Origin: Crenobacter oryzisoli
GTDB taxonomy: Bacteria > Pseudomonadota > Gammaproteobacteria > Burkholderiales > Chromobacteriaceae
Length of the DNA stretch: 64,000 nt
Reading direction: 5' to 3'
Assembly: GCF_030385785.1 (NCBI RefSeq)
Contig: NZ_JAUEDK010000021.1
Span: 18,451 to 82,450 of the forward strand
Positions 29,107 through 37,368 of this stretch are shown in pieces (the stretch's first letter is position 1; each line of letters starts with the position of its first letter). A model generated the notes under the pieces. It was not told the origin of the DNA and did no database searches. It saw nothing but the letters and a program-made list of their open reading frames with translations. Made by a program: the position numbers and the translations under genes.

Positions 29107-29541
29107 ATGCGTGGATTATTGCTTTTACTGCTGTTGTACCCGTTTGCCGAGATCGCCACGCTGGTGATGCTGGCCGACAAGATCGGCGCCGGCTGGACGC
29201 TGCTGTTCGTGATTGCCTCGGCGCTGCTCGGTCTGACGATGCTGCGCAACCAGAAGGTCGGCGCCTTGCTGACGCTCGGTGCGGTGTTCCGCCAGGGCGA
29301 GCAGGTGTCGCTGTACAGCCTGCTGTGGCCGTTGCGCTACGTGCTTGCCGGCGTATTCTTCCTGATTCCCGGCTTGATCTCCGACGTGTTGGCGGTGCTC
29401 CTCTTGCTGCCGCTGAAAGGCCCGAGCATCACGATGCGCAGCGGACCGGGGGAAACGCACACCGGCGCCGACAGCGATGCCATCGAAGGTGAATATACCC
29501 GGGTGGATGAGACCGTCGACCGCAACCGCCATCTGCACTGA
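29107..29541 (+). CDS. fxsA: FxsA-family inner-membrane protein
   Basis: A 144-residue membrane protein starting [27 protein letters not shown], with [14 protein letters not shown] and [27 protein letters not shown]. These are FxsA landmarks; in Escherichia coli FxsA overproduction relieves exclusion of phage T7 by the F plasmid. Four hydrophobic segments are followed by a charged cytoplasmic tail. No Shine-Dalgarno is seen before the ATG at 29107; an in-frame GTG at 29095 is an alternative. The normal role is unknown. Confidence 0.88.
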   Translation: MRGLLLLLLLYPFAEIATLVMLADKIGAGWTLLFVIASALLGLTMLRNQKVGALLTLGAVFRQGEQVSLYSLLWPLRYVLAGVFFLIPGLISDVLAVLLLLPLKGPSITMRSGPGETHTGADSDAIEGEYTRVDETVDRNRHLH

Positions 29542-29624
29542 CCTCTTTCGCCCCGGCCACGCCCAGCCAAGGTGTCGTCCGGGCAATGCCAGGCAGGCCC
29601 CCTGCCGTCACAAGGAGATGCTTC

Positions 29625-30089
29625 ATGGATATCGGAATCAACGAGCAAGATCGCGCCGACATCGCCCAGGGCCTGTCTCGCCTCCTAGCCGACAGCTATA
29701 CGCTCTACCTGAAGACCCATAATTTCCACTGGAACGTCACCGGCCCGATGTTCCGCACCCTGCACCTGATGTTCGAAGAGCAGTACAACGAGCTGGCGCT
29801 GGCGGTCGATGCGATCGCCGAGCGCATCCGCGCACTGGGCTTCCCGGCACCGGCCACCTACAGCGAGTTCGCCCGCCTCTCCAGCATTCCCGAAACCGCC
29901 GGCGTGCCGAAGGCAGAAGAGATGATCAAGCTCTTGGTCGACGGCCACGAAGCGGTCTGCCGTACCGCCCGCAGCATCTTCCCGGTGGTCGACAAGGCCA
30001 GCGACGAGCCGAGCGCGGACCTGCTGACCCAGCGCCTGCAGATCCACGAGAAGACGGCGTGGATGCTGCGCAGCCTGCTGGAAAAATAA
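29625..30089 (+). CDS. dps: Dps/ferritin-like DNA-protection protein
   Basis: A 154-residue member of the Dps family. The ferroxidase-site segment is complete: [27 protein letters not shown] (cited in two parts: [10 protein letters not shown], then [12 protein letters not shown]) and [12 protein letters not shown], giving the His, His, Asp, Glu ligands shared between subunits. Dps stores iron and protects DNA under oxidative stress and starvation. It lacks the long lysine-rich N-terminal tail of Escherichia coli Dps, so DNA binding may be weak. AAGGAG precedes the start. It stands alone. Confidence 0.92.
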   Translation: MDIGINEQDRADIAQGLSRLLADSYTLYLKTHNFHWNVTGPMFRTLHLMFEEQYNELALAVDAIAERIRALGFPAPATYSEFARLSSIPETAGVPKAEEMIKLLVDGHEAVCRTARSIFPVVDKASDEPSADLLTQRLQIHEKTAWMLRSLLEK

Positions 30090-30179
30090 ACCGATGCCAT
30101 GACGTGCCAGCCGGGCGACGGGCATGGCATGACAGCCACCCGGATCATGCTAGACTAGCGACGATGACCGGGTTTTTTC

Positions 30180-31049
30180 ATGTCCAACCAAGTATTTAGC
30201 TCACATTTCCCGACCCCGTGGCGTCCCCTAGCGGTGATGCTGCTGGCCTCGCTCGCCGTGCACATGCTGTTGCTGGTGATGCGTCCGCTCAGCTGGCAGC
30301 CAAGCCTGCCCCCGCCGCCGGCGCGACTCTCCGTGACGCTGGCCTCCCCGATGCCCAAGTCGGCGCCGCCTGCCGAACAGGTCGTACCGCCGGCTGCTGC
30401 GGTGCCGCCGCCGGTGATCAGCCATCGTCTCCCTGCCCAGCCATCGCGCAAGGTCCCGGTGCATCATGTCGCACCGCCCAAGCCGGCGCCGAGCCGCCTC
30501 GATACACCACCGGCGACACCGAACCTCCCCCGCCCAGCCAGGCACGCGCGTCCCGCCCAGGCCGAGCCAGACAGCCCCGCCCCGACCGGTAGCGGCCATT
30601 TCAGCGCACAGAGTCTGCTTGCCCAGGGCCGCAATGCCGCCCGCGCACTCGACGGCTCGGACGACGACAGCGCCACCGACTCCAGCAGCAATGGAGCCCG
30701 CCAGTTGCTGGTCTATGGCCGCAGCGCCACCGGTGTCGAGTGGAAGAGCTATGTCGAGGCGTGGCGGCTGAAGATGGAGCGGCTGGGCACACTCAACTAC
30801 CCGGAGGTTGCGCGTGACCAGGAGGCATCGCTCGAGCTGGCGGTAGTGATCGACAGCAGCGGTGCCTTGCGCTCCGTGAAGCTGCGCCGCGGCTCCGGTC
30901 AGCCAGCCATCAATCAGGCGGCGATCGATCTCGTGAAAATGGCTGCGCCGTTCGCACCATTCCCTGCGCAGCTGGCAGCGCGCGCCAATGCGCTGGAAAT
31001 CGTCCGCCGCTGGAACTTCACCCGCGACAACCGCTTCGCTGGCGGCTAA
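30180..31049 (+). CDS. TonB-like energy transducer
   Basis: A 289-residue protein with one N-terminal membrane helix (about 17-35, PLAVMLLASLAVHMLLLVM), a proline-rich periplasmic spacer (about 40-130, many PP and AP), and a C-terminal TonB domain (about 195-289). The latter has LNYPEVARDQ, LELAVVIDSSGALRSVKL and INQAAIDLVKMAAPFAPFP. The architecture is that of TonB, which transmits proton-motive force to outer-membrane receptors. No exbB, exbD or receptor gene is nearby, so partner and substrate are unknown. The next two small genes follow on the same strand and may be co-transcribed. Confidence 0.85.
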   Translation: MSNQVFSSHFPTPWRPLAVMLLASLAVHMLLLVMRPLSWQPSLPPPPARLSVTLASPMPKSAPPAEQVVPPAAAVPPPVISHRLPAQPSRKVPVHHVAPPKPAPSRLDTPPATPNLPRPARHARPAQAEPDSPAPTGSGHFSAQSLLAQGRNAARALDGSDDDSATDSSSNGARQLLVYGRSATGVEWKSYVEAWRLKMERLGTLNYPEVARDQEASLELAVVIDSSGALRSVKLRRGSGQPAINQAAIDLVKMAAPFAPFPAQLAARANALEIVRRWNFTRDNRFAGG

Positions 31050-31076
31050 GCTAGCCGTTTGTTCCGGAGAGATGCC

Positions 31077-31448
31077 ATGTACGAAGTCAACCGCAGCCTC
31101 GCGCTGATCAAACCGAAGGCACCGTTCCTGGCCTGGCTGCAGGGGTTGCCAGGCAGCCATGTCGCCGCGCTGCCCCTGGCCGAACTGCAAAAGGGCTGCA
31201 ACGGCCTGCTGGTACCGCCGGCCGACGATGCCGACGAGGCGCGAGCCTTTGTCATCGAGCAGTACGCCAGCCTGTTCGCCGCCGAACTGGCCGACTGGTG
31301 CGAGGACGAGGCGCTGTGGCCAACCCCGCTGACCCCGGCGCTGTTCGCCGAGTGGTTCGACATCGAGATCCACCCGGTGCTGACCGACCTGGTCGACGAG
31401 GCGCTGGAGCGCGAAGCCTTCGTGCCGTTCGACCTGCCGGAAGCCTGA
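31077..31448 (+). CDS. Conserved-looking hypothetical protein
   Basis: A 123-residue soluble acidic protein. It starts MYEVNRSLALIKPKAPFLAWLQ and is rich in tryptophan and acidic residues (WCEDEALWP, WFDIEIHPVLTDLVDEAL). No membrane segment or signal peptide. GGAGAG before the ATG at 31077 selects this start. It lies between the TonB-like gene and a VOC protein, 15 bases before the latter. I do not recognise the family. Confidence 0.75.
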   Translation: MYEVNRSLALIKPKAPFLAWLQGLPGSHVAALPLAELQKGCNGLLVPPADDADEARAFVIEQYASLFAAELADWCEDEALWPTPLTPALFAEWFDIEIHPVLTDLVDEALEREAFVPFDLPEA

Positions 31449-31463
31449 AGCGAGATTCCGCCC

Positions 31464-31853
31464 ATGCCCGCCCTCGGCCTCGATCACTACAATCTGCGCG
31501 CCCCGCGCGCGCTGCTCGACGAGCTGAGGGCGTTCTACATCGCCGCCGTCGGTCTCGCCGACGGGCCGCGCCCGCCGTTCGCACGCTTCGGCTACTGGCT
31601 GTACGCCGGGACCGAGCCGGTGCTGCATCTGACCGAAGCGTCCCCCGATGAGATGCGTATCGTGCATGCCGGCGGCACCTTCGACCACGTCGCGTTTCAC
31701 GCGACCAACCCGACGGCCATGGCAGCCCAGCTCGATGCGCTCGGCATCGCCTACCAGCAAGCGGTGGTACCGGGCAGCGGCGTGCGCCAGCTGTTCTTCC
31801 TCGACCCGGCCGGCAACGGCGTGGAACTGAATTTCGCCGCCCCAACAGAATAA
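31464..31853 (+). CDS. VOC-family (glyoxalase/bleomycin-resistance fold) protein
   Basis: A 129-residue protein of two beta-alpha-beta-beta-beta units. LDHYNLRAPRALLDELRAFY begins the first, and GTFDHVAFHATNP and VRQLFFLDPAGNGVELNF begin and end the second. His and Glu at metal positions (LDH, VLHL, DHVAF, GVELNF) look conserved, so metal binding is plausible. VOC proteins have many activities (lyases, dioxygenases, resistance proteins) and the substrate cannot be inferred. It follows the 123-residue gene by 15 bases. Confidence 0.87.
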   Translation: MPALGLDHYNLRAPRALLDELRAFYIAAVGLADGPRPPFARFGYWLYAGTEPVLHLTEASPDEMRIVHAGGTFDHVAFHATNPTAMAAQLDALGIAYQQAVVPGSGVRQLFFLDPAGNGVELNFAAPTE

Positions 31854-31940
31854 ACGCGACCCGGCCAGCCCGGCCGAAGGTCGCGACACCCGCCGGCAGA
31901 CACTGCGCCGGCCCCATCACGAGAAAGCAAGGGGAAACAC

Positions 31941-32348
31941 ATGACTCACAGTACGACGATCAAGGTCCGCGGCTATCACCTCGACCTGTATGGCCACGTC
32001 AACAACGCCCGCTACCTGGAGTTCCTCGAGGAAGCACGCTGGAGCTTCTTCGAAGAACGCGGCGACCTGCCGTGGTTCCTGCAGTCGGGCCTGGCGCTGG
32101 TGGTGGTCAACATCAATATCGACTACCGGCGCGCGGCGACGATGAACGAGGTGCTGGCGATCGATACCTCGGTAAAGAGCGTCGGCCGACGCAGCGCGGT
32201 GATGCACCAGGTGGTGCGCATCGACGGCAGTGACACCGTGGTCGCCGAAGCGGACGTGACCTTTGTCGTGTACGATGGCCAACAACAGAAAGCCGTGCCG
32301 CTCGAGGGAACCCTGAAGGAACTTCTCGAAGCGATGCAGGACGAATGA
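31941..32348 (+). CDS. Hotdog-fold acyl-CoA thioesterase (4HBT/YbgC-like)
   Basis: A 135-residue thioesterase. The active-site element HLDLYGHVNNARYLEFLEEAR matches the D-x-(Y/F)-GHVNNxxYxxxxE motif, with the catalytic Asp at residue 13 or so. LVVVNINIDYRRAA and the later strands complete the hotdog fold. Substrate acyl group is not evident. The start at 31941 follows AAGGGG eight bases upstream. The redoxin gene follows within 26 bases, so both probably form one transcript. Confidence 0.88.
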   Translation: MTHSTTIKVRGYHLDLYGHVNNARYLEFLEEARWSFFEERGDLPWFLQSGLALVVVNINIDYRRAATMNEVLAIDTSVKSVGRRSAVMHQVVRIDGSDTVVAEADVTFVVYDGQQQKAVPLEGTLKELLEAMQDE

Positions 32349-32374
32349 TCCACCCCCATGCTTGAACGACTGCG

Positions 32375-32866
32375 ATGAAGAAGGTTTTGTTTGCCCTGAT
32401 CGGCGTGGCTGTAGCCGCACTGGTCGCGTACACCGTGTTTTTCGACAAGGAGTCGGCCCCCGAGGTCAGCTACACCTCGCTGACCGGTCAGACCGCCAGC
32501 ACCAGCTCGCTGAAGGGCAAGGTGGTACTGGTCAATTTCTGGGCGACCAGCTGTACCGGCTGCGTGGCCGAGATGGCGAAGCTGAAAGCGACGCACGAGC
32601 GCTACGCGCCGCAGGGCTACGAAACCGTGGCGGTGGCGATGAGCTACGACCCGCCCAACTATGTGAAGGCCTTCGTCACCGACAACAAGCTGCCGTTCTT
32701 CGTCACCCTCGACACCAACGGCGCCATCGCCAAGGCCTTCGGCGACATCCAGCTCGCGCCGACCACCTTCCTGATCGACAAGCACGGCAAGGTGATCAAG
32801 CGCTACGTCGGCGAACCGAACTTCGCCGAGCTGCGCGGCCTGATCGAGCAGGCGCTGAAGGCGTAG
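32375..32866 (+). CDS. TlpA/ResA-like thiol-disulfide oxidoreductase
   Basis: A 163-residue protein with an N-terminal membrane anchor (about 1-24, MKKVLFALIGVAVAALVAY) and a periplasmic thioredoxin fold. The active site is WATSCTGCVAEM, and the cis-Pro loop is APTTFLIDKHG. TlpA-like proteins reduce periplasmic disulfides, often for cytochrome maturation; the partner is not evident here. Its terminator downstream has been split by a miniature transposon (32901-33022). Confidence 0.87.
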   Translation: MKKVLFALIGVAVAALVAYTVFFDKESAPEVSYTSLTGQTASTSSLKGKVVLVNFWATSCTGCVAEMAKLKATHERYAPQGYETVAVAMSYDPPNYVKAFVTDNKLPFFVTLDTNGAIAKAFGDIQLAPTTFLIDKHGKVIKRYVGEPNFAELRGLIEQALKA

Positions 32867-32883
32867 GCTGTTCCTGCAAGCAA

Positions 32884-33041
32884 AAAGCCCCGCATCGCGG
32901 TAATGCCGTTCACTTAAGCCGTTCAGTCCGGATTTTAGCTTCGAAGAACGCTTGGAAGTAACAAAAAAGCACCGTTTTTCCACCTTGGTGGGCGGTGCTT
33001 TTTCCTTAAGTGAACGGCATTACCGCATCGCGGGGTTTTTT
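32884..33041. terminator. Terminator of the TlpA-like gene, split by a MITE
   Basis: Removing bases 32901-33033 (the insert plus one target copy) restores aaaaagccccgcatcgcggggttttttt, a perfect hairpin with tail (here given in two parts: aaaaagccccgcatc and gcggggttttttt). The left half is at 32884-32900 and the right at 33023-33041. Confidence 0.75.
32901..33022. mobile_element. 122 bp MITE with IS4-type ends and 11 bp target duplication
   Basis: Perfect 18 bp terminal inverted repeats (taatgccgttcacttaag at 32901-32918; cttaagtgaacggcatta at 33005-33022) are flanked by an 11 bp direct repeat ccgcatcgcgg (32890-32900 and 33023-33033). The ends match the IS4-family element starting at 63477 over 16 bases. 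There is no coding capacity. The interior carries a hairpin aaaaagcaccg/cggtgcttttt (32964-32974, 32993-33003) that could end transcription in both directions. Non-autonomous, probably mobilised by an IS4-family transposase. Confidence 0.92.
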
Positions 33042-33066
33042 TGTTGCTTCGGCCAATGCCGTCGGT

Positions 33067-33828
33067 TCAGGCCGGACGGTTCGCGCACACCGGACAGGCC
33101 GGGTCGCGGGGTACCTTCATCGCGCGGAACTCGCCCGACAGTGCCTCGTACAGCGTCAACCGCCCCAGGGTCGGCCGTATCCCGGCCAACAGCTTGATCG
33201 CCTCGACCGCCTGCAGGCAGCCGACCACGCCAACCAGCGGCGCCAGCACGCCAAAGGTGGCGCACGGCCCGTCGCTGGCCTCGCCCTCGTCCGGGAACAG
33301 GCAGTGGTAGCACGGCGACGCCGCGTCGCGCGTGTCGAACACCGCCAGCTGACCGGAGAAGCGCACCGCCGCGCCGGACACCAGCGGCACCCCGGCGGCG
33401 ACGCAAGCGGCGTTCACCGCGTGGCGGGTGGCGAAGTTGTCGCAGCAGTCGAGCACCACATCGTGCTCGGCCACCCGTTCGGCCAACGCGGCCGCATCGA
33501 GCCGCGCCGCCAGCGGCACGATGCGGATGTCCGGGTTCATTGCGCGCATGCGCCGCGCCGCCGACTCGGCCTTGTTGACGCCGAGGCTCGCCATATCGTG
33601 CGCGATCTGGCGCTGCAGATTGGTCAGCTCGACCTCGTCGTCGTCGGCGATGGTGATGGTGCCGACGCCGGCACTGGCCAGGTACAGCGCCACCGGCGAG
33701 CCGAGCCCGCCCGCGCCGACCACCAGCGCGCGGGCGCCGAGGAGGCGCTGCTGGCCCTCGATATCGATTTCCGGCAGCAGGATATGGCGGCTGTAGCGCA
33801 GCAGCGCCTGGTCGTTGAGTTCAGTCAT
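33067..33828 (-). CDS. moeB: MoeB/HesA-type sulfur-carrier adenylyltransferase
   Basis: A 253-residue E1-like enzyme. The ATP-binding glycine loop is VVGAGGLGSPVALYLASAGVG, the adenylation segment LVSGAAVRFSGQLAVF, and the zinc cysteines are CYHC and CPVC. The catalytic cysteine is in DGPCATFGVLAP. MoeB activates MoaD for molybdopterin synthesis; the same fold (ThiF) activates ThiS. No moaD or thiS gene is adjacent, so the partner is uncertain. The start at 33828 was chosen because TELNDQALLRYSRHILLP is the family N-terminus; no clear ribosome site is seen. Confidence 0.88.
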   Translation of the reverse strand: MTELNDQALLRYSRHILLPEIDIEGQQRLLGARALVVGAGGLGSPVALYLASAGVGTITIADDDEVELTNLQRQIAHDMASLGVNKAESAARRMRAMNPDIRIVPLAARLDAAALAERVAEHDVVLDCCDNFATRHAVNAACVAAGVPLVSGAAVRFSGQLAVFDTRDAASPCYHCLFPDEGEASDGPCATFGVLAPLVGVVGCLQAVEAIKLLAGIRPTLGRLTLYEALSGEFRAMKVPRDPACPVCANRPA

Positions 33829-33921
33829 GATTGGGTCTGGAATGAGGAAGCCGGGGCGGGCAGAGGGCAACGGCGACAGGAGAACAATTCTAGTTCAAGA
33901 CGCCCTGCCGGTATACGCGAC

Positions 33922-33962
33922 AACGCCCGGCCGGCCCCGTGCAAAATGGGGCGGACCGGGCG
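33922..33962 (-). terminator. Candidate terminator of the ntrYX operon
   Basis: An imperfect 15 bp GC stem (cgcccggccggcccc at 33924-33938 with ggggcggaccgggcg at 33948-33962). The minus-strand tail TTGTCG is poor in T, so this is a weak or Rho-assisted terminator. Confidence 0.45.
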
Positions 33963-33979
33963 TGTCATCCCTGCGCGGC

Positions 33980-35260
33980 TCAGGACGAGGACGGTTCCTC
34001 GGCGGTGCGACGCGAGAACTTGATCCCCAGCTGTTTGAGCTTGCGGTACAAGTGCGTCCGCTCCAGGCCGACCTTCAGCGCCACCCGGCTCATATTGCCG
34101 TTCTCGAGCGTGATGTGGTACTCGAAATAGCGGCGCTCCAGCTGCTCGCGCAGCTCGCGCAGCGGCAGGTTGAAGTCGAAGCCGGTCTCTTCCACCGGTT
34201 TCTCGTGCTTGAACTGCGCCAGCACCTTGCTGACCTCCGGCGCATCGATCGCGTCGGCCTCGGCGGTCAGCGCGATGCTCTTCAGGATGCTCCGAAGCTG
34301 CTCGAGGTTGCCCGGCCAGTCGTACTGGCGCAGCGCGTTCAGCGCCGCGGTGGTCAGCTTGCGCGGCGGCACCTGCTTGGACTCGACCAGCTCGGTCAGC
34401 AGCTGCTCGGCCAGGTGGATGATGTCCTCGGCGTGCTCGCGCAGCGGCGGGATCGGCACGATCACGCTGGAGAGCGCGGTCAGCAGGCGGTTGTCGCACT
34501 CCGGGTCGACCAGCAGCTCCTGCAGCGGGCGGCTGCACGAGCACACCAGCCGCACGTTGAAGCGGTCGAGCTTGGAGAGCAGGAACAGCAGGCCCTGCTG
34601 GATGCGGCGCGGATACTGGCCGATCTCGGGCAGGAACAGCACGCCGTTATTGGCTTTCTGCAAGAGCTCCAGCGGCGCGTCGGCGAGCTGCTCGAGCTTG
34701 GCCGGCGTCACCCATGGCGTGTTGCCCTGATGGAAGAAACGCGCCACCAGTTCGAAGCCGGACCCCGGCTCGCCGGTCAACAACACCGGCGACTTGACCT
34801 TGGACACCCGCTCGAGCTGGCGTTTCAGCTCCTGGATCGGTTCGCTCTTGCCGAGCTTGTCGAGCGACAGTGAGGTGTTGGCCTGCATGTCGCCGTATTT
34901 GAGGCCGCGCTGCACCGTCGCCAGCAGTTTCTGCAGCGCGATCGGTTTTTCCAGGAAGTCGAACGCGCCGATGCGGGTCGCCTCGACCGCGGTGTCGATG
35001 CTGGCGTGGCCCGACATCATCACCACCGGCATGTTCAGCTGGCCGGACTTCGCCCACTCCTTGAGCAGGGTCACCCCGTCGCAGTCCGGCATCCAGATGT
35101 CCAACAGCACCAGCGCCGGGCGGATCTGGTTGCGCAACTGGCGCGCCACCTCGGCGTTTTCGGCCAGAGCGACCGAATAACCCTCGTCCTGCAAAATCTC
35201 CGACAGAAGCTCGCGAATGCCGATTTCGTCATCGACAATCAAGATATCGCTGCTACGCAT
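33980..35260 (-). CDS. ntrX: NtrX-like response regulator with a degenerate AAA+ domain
   Basis: A 426-residue protein: receiver domain (D10, D11, phospho-acceptor D54, K105), central domain and C-terminal Fis-type helix-turn-helix (about 385-426, ending GLERTHLYRKLKQLGIK). The central domain has lost its ATPase and sigma-54 features. Walker A reads GEPGSGFE (F169 in place of lysine), Walker B reads VLFLPEIG (P211 in place of aspartate). The distance between them is about 20 residues shorter than in NtrC because the GAFTGA loop is absent. It probably binds DNA without ATP-driven remodelling. Its ATG overlaps the TAA of ntrY (TAATG). Confidence 0.92.
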   Translation of the reverse strand: MRSSDILIVDDEIGIRELLSEILQDEGYSVALAENAEVARQLRNQIRPALVLLDIWMPDCDGVTLLKEWAKSGQLNMPVVMMSGHASIDTAVEATRIGAFDFLEKPIALQKLLATVQRGLKYGDMQANTSLSLDKLGKSEPIQELKRQLERVSKVKSPVLLTGEPGSGFELVARFFHQGNTPWVTPAKLEQLADAPLELLQKANNGVLFLPEIGQYPRRIQQGLLFLLSKLDRFNVRLVCSCSRPLQELLVDPECDNRLLTALSSVIVPIPPLREHAEDIIHLAEQLLTELVESKQVPPRKLTTAALNALRQYDWPGNLEQLRSILKSIALTAEADAIDAPEVSKVLAQFKHEKPVEETGFDFNLPLRELREQLERRYFEYHITLENGNMSRVALKVGLERTHLYRKLKQLGIKFSRRTAEEPSSS

Positions 35261-37368
35261 TAAGCCTCCAGCAACGGCAAGGTGATAAGAATGCGCGCGC
35301 CATGTGGTTCGGCGTTGCTAAGCGTGATCGCACCGTGATGTTCCTCTATTATTTTTTTCACCACTGCCAAACCGAGACCAGTCCCCTTTGGCTTGTTGGT
35401 CACGTAGGGCTCGAAAGCGCGCGGCAGGATGTCGGGGCTGAAACCCGACCCGCTGTCCTCGACGCACAGTTGCGCCTCATGGCCAACCAGACGGCTGCTA
35501 ATGTGAATCATCGGGATGTCAACGTCAAGGACCGCATCCTGTGCGTTTTGCAACAGATTATGCAGCACTTGGCGCAACAATGCCGCATCGCCCATGATCC
35601 GGAGCGGCCCGGCGACGAGGTCGACCCGTAGCGCCGGGTTAGCCTCATACAGCGTCAGCACCTCGCGTATCACCCCGTTCACATCGAGCGGCGACAGCTG
35701 TGTGCGCGGCGCGCGGGCGTAGTCGCGGAACGCATCGACCATGCCCTTGAGCGCTCCCACCTGCTTGACGATGGTGTCGGTCGAACGGCGCAGCATGTCG
35801 GCATCGGGGCCGGCGAGCTTGTCGGACAGCTTCATCGCCAGACGCTCGGCGGCGAGCTGGATAGGCGTCAGCGGGTTGCGGATCTCATGTGCGAGCCGCT
35901 TGGCGACCTCGCCCCACGCGGCGTCGCGCTGGGCGCGCAATAGCTCGGTGATGTCGTCGAACACCACCACATAGCCGCTGCCCGAGCGCTCCGGCAGCGG
36001 CGTGCCGCGCGCCAGCAGGATCAGCGATTCTTTCGGCGTCACATAGTCGAACTGTTGCTGCCACTGGCCCTTCTTGGCGCTGGCGGCCTTCTCGCGCACG
36101 ATGTCGATCAGCGGCGACATGGCCGGCTTCAGCGTCGCCCAGGCGGTAAACGGTTCGGCTACCAGTTCGGAGAAATCGATGCCGAGAATGTGCGCCGCGC
36201 TGGTATTGGCCGCACGCAGATGCCAACTGGCGTCGAACGCGATCACCCCGGCGGTCAGGTTGGCGAGGATGCTCTCCAGGTAGAGCTTGGCCGCCTCCTC
36301 TTGGCGGCGGTTCTCGTCGGCGCTGTGGCGCGCCTCCTCGAGCTGTTGCGTCATCCGGTTGAACAAGGTCGTCAGCATGCCCAGCTCGTCGCGCCGGTAC
36401 ACCGGGTGACGTTTGGAGAAGTCGCCCTGCGCCACCGCCCGGGTACCGGCGGCCAGCTCCGACAGCGGTGCGGATAGCCGCTCGGACAGGAACAGCGCGA
36501 ACGCCAGCGCCGCGGTCAGCGCCAACAGGAACGAGAGCAGCAGCGTCAGCATGTAGAAGGTCTTCAGCCCGTCGCGCGAGATCAGGAGCTGACGGTACTC
36601 GGAGCGGGCATTCTCGATCAGCGAGGCGTCACGGGCGATGCGGTCGGGCGCGCTCTGGCGCACCGCCAGGATGCGCGGCTGATCGTCGAGCGTGCGATAG
36701 CTCGCCAGCACGCGCAGCACCAGGCTGCGGTCGCCCTCGTTCTCTATCGTCTCCAGCGGTCGGCGCAGCGTGACCTGACGGATCGCCTCGCGAGATGGCG
36801 GCACCGGGACCGCGGACGCCTGGGCGGCAGCGAAGCCGATCAGCTGGCCGTCACGGCTGAACACCGACACCTCCGACAGGCCAAGCTGTTCGCGCAGTCG
36901 CTCCAGCCGCGACGGCAGCAGGCCGTCCGGCGTATCGGACACATCGTCGAGGATCACGCGCGACTTGCGCGACACATCCTCAAGCATCGCATGGAGCGCG
37001 TTGCGACCGAGATCCAGGCCGCGGTCGAGCGCGCTCTCCACCCGCACGTCGAACCAGCTTTCGATGCTGCGCGTCAGAAACTGCGCCGAGATAGTGAACA
37101 CCAGCACGCCGGGCATCAATGCCACCAGCGCGAACATCACGGTGAGCTTCTGCGTCAGCTTGGCGCCGAACTCGCGCTGCTTCAGGCGGCGGCGCAGCCT
37201 GAGCAACTGGCGGGCGATCACGCCGACCAGGCCGGTCAACAAGAGCGCGTTCAGGCCGAACACCCACCAGTAATATTCGGCCAACTTCGAGGTATTACCG
37301 GTGGACAGCGCCAACAGGTAGAGCAGGATGGTGCCGAGCGTGGCGACGGCGAGGATGACCTGGCGCAT
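35260..37368 (-). CDS. ntrY: NtrY-like membrane sensor histidine kinase
   Basis: A 702-residue inner-membrane kinase. Three or four N-terminal membrane helices lie at about 5-20, 33-53 and 75-97, and another at 272-294. A periplasmic sensor region occupies about 100-268, HAMP about 295-345, PAS about 360-475, then HisKA with phospho-acceptor H494 in LAHEIRNPLTP, and HATPase with LHNLLQNAQDAV, VEDSGSGFSPD and KGTGLGLAVVKKIIEEH. NtrY passes phosphate to NtrX; in Neisseria the pair controls respiratory enzymes. Coupled by TGATG to the DUF4390 gene upstream and TAATG to ntrX downstream. Confidence 0.95.
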   Translation of the reverse strand: MRQVILAVATLGTILLYLLALSTGNTSKLAEYYWWVFGLNALLLTGLVGVIARQLLRLRRRLKQREFGAKLTQKLTVMFALVALMPGVLVFTISAQFLTRSIESWFDVRVESALDRGLDLGRNALHAMLEDVSRKSRVILDDVSDTPDGLLPSRLERLREQLGLSEVSVFSRDGQLIGFAAAQASAVPVPPSREAIRQVTLRRPLETIENEGDRSLVLRVLASYRTLDDQPRILAVRQSAPDRIARDASLIENARSEYRQLLISRDGLKTFYMLTLLLSFLLALTAALAFALFLSERLSAPLSELAAGTRAVAQGDFSKRHPVYRRDELGMLTTLFNRMTQQLEEARHSADENRRQEEAAKLYLESILANLTAGVIAFDASWHLRAANTSAAHILGIDFSELVAEPFTAWATLKPAMSPLIDIVREKAASAKKGQWQQQFDYVTPKESLILLARGTPLPERSGSGYVVVFDDITELLRAQRDAAWGEVAKRLAHEIRNPLTPIQLAAERLAMKLSDKLAGPDADMLRRSTDTIVKQVGALKGMVDAFRDYARAPRTQLSPLDVNGVIREVLTLYEANPALRVDLVAGPLRIMGDAALLRQVLHNLLQNAQDAVLDVDIPMIHISSRLVGHEAQLCVEDSGSGFSPDILPRAFEPYVTNKPKGTGLGLAVVKKIIEEHHGAITLSNAEPHGARILITLPLLEA

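Noticed and set aside
30180..31049. A Ton-dependent uptake locus
   Set aside because: Only the TonB-like gene is present; no ExbB, ExbD or outer-membrane receptor is encoded within several kilobases.
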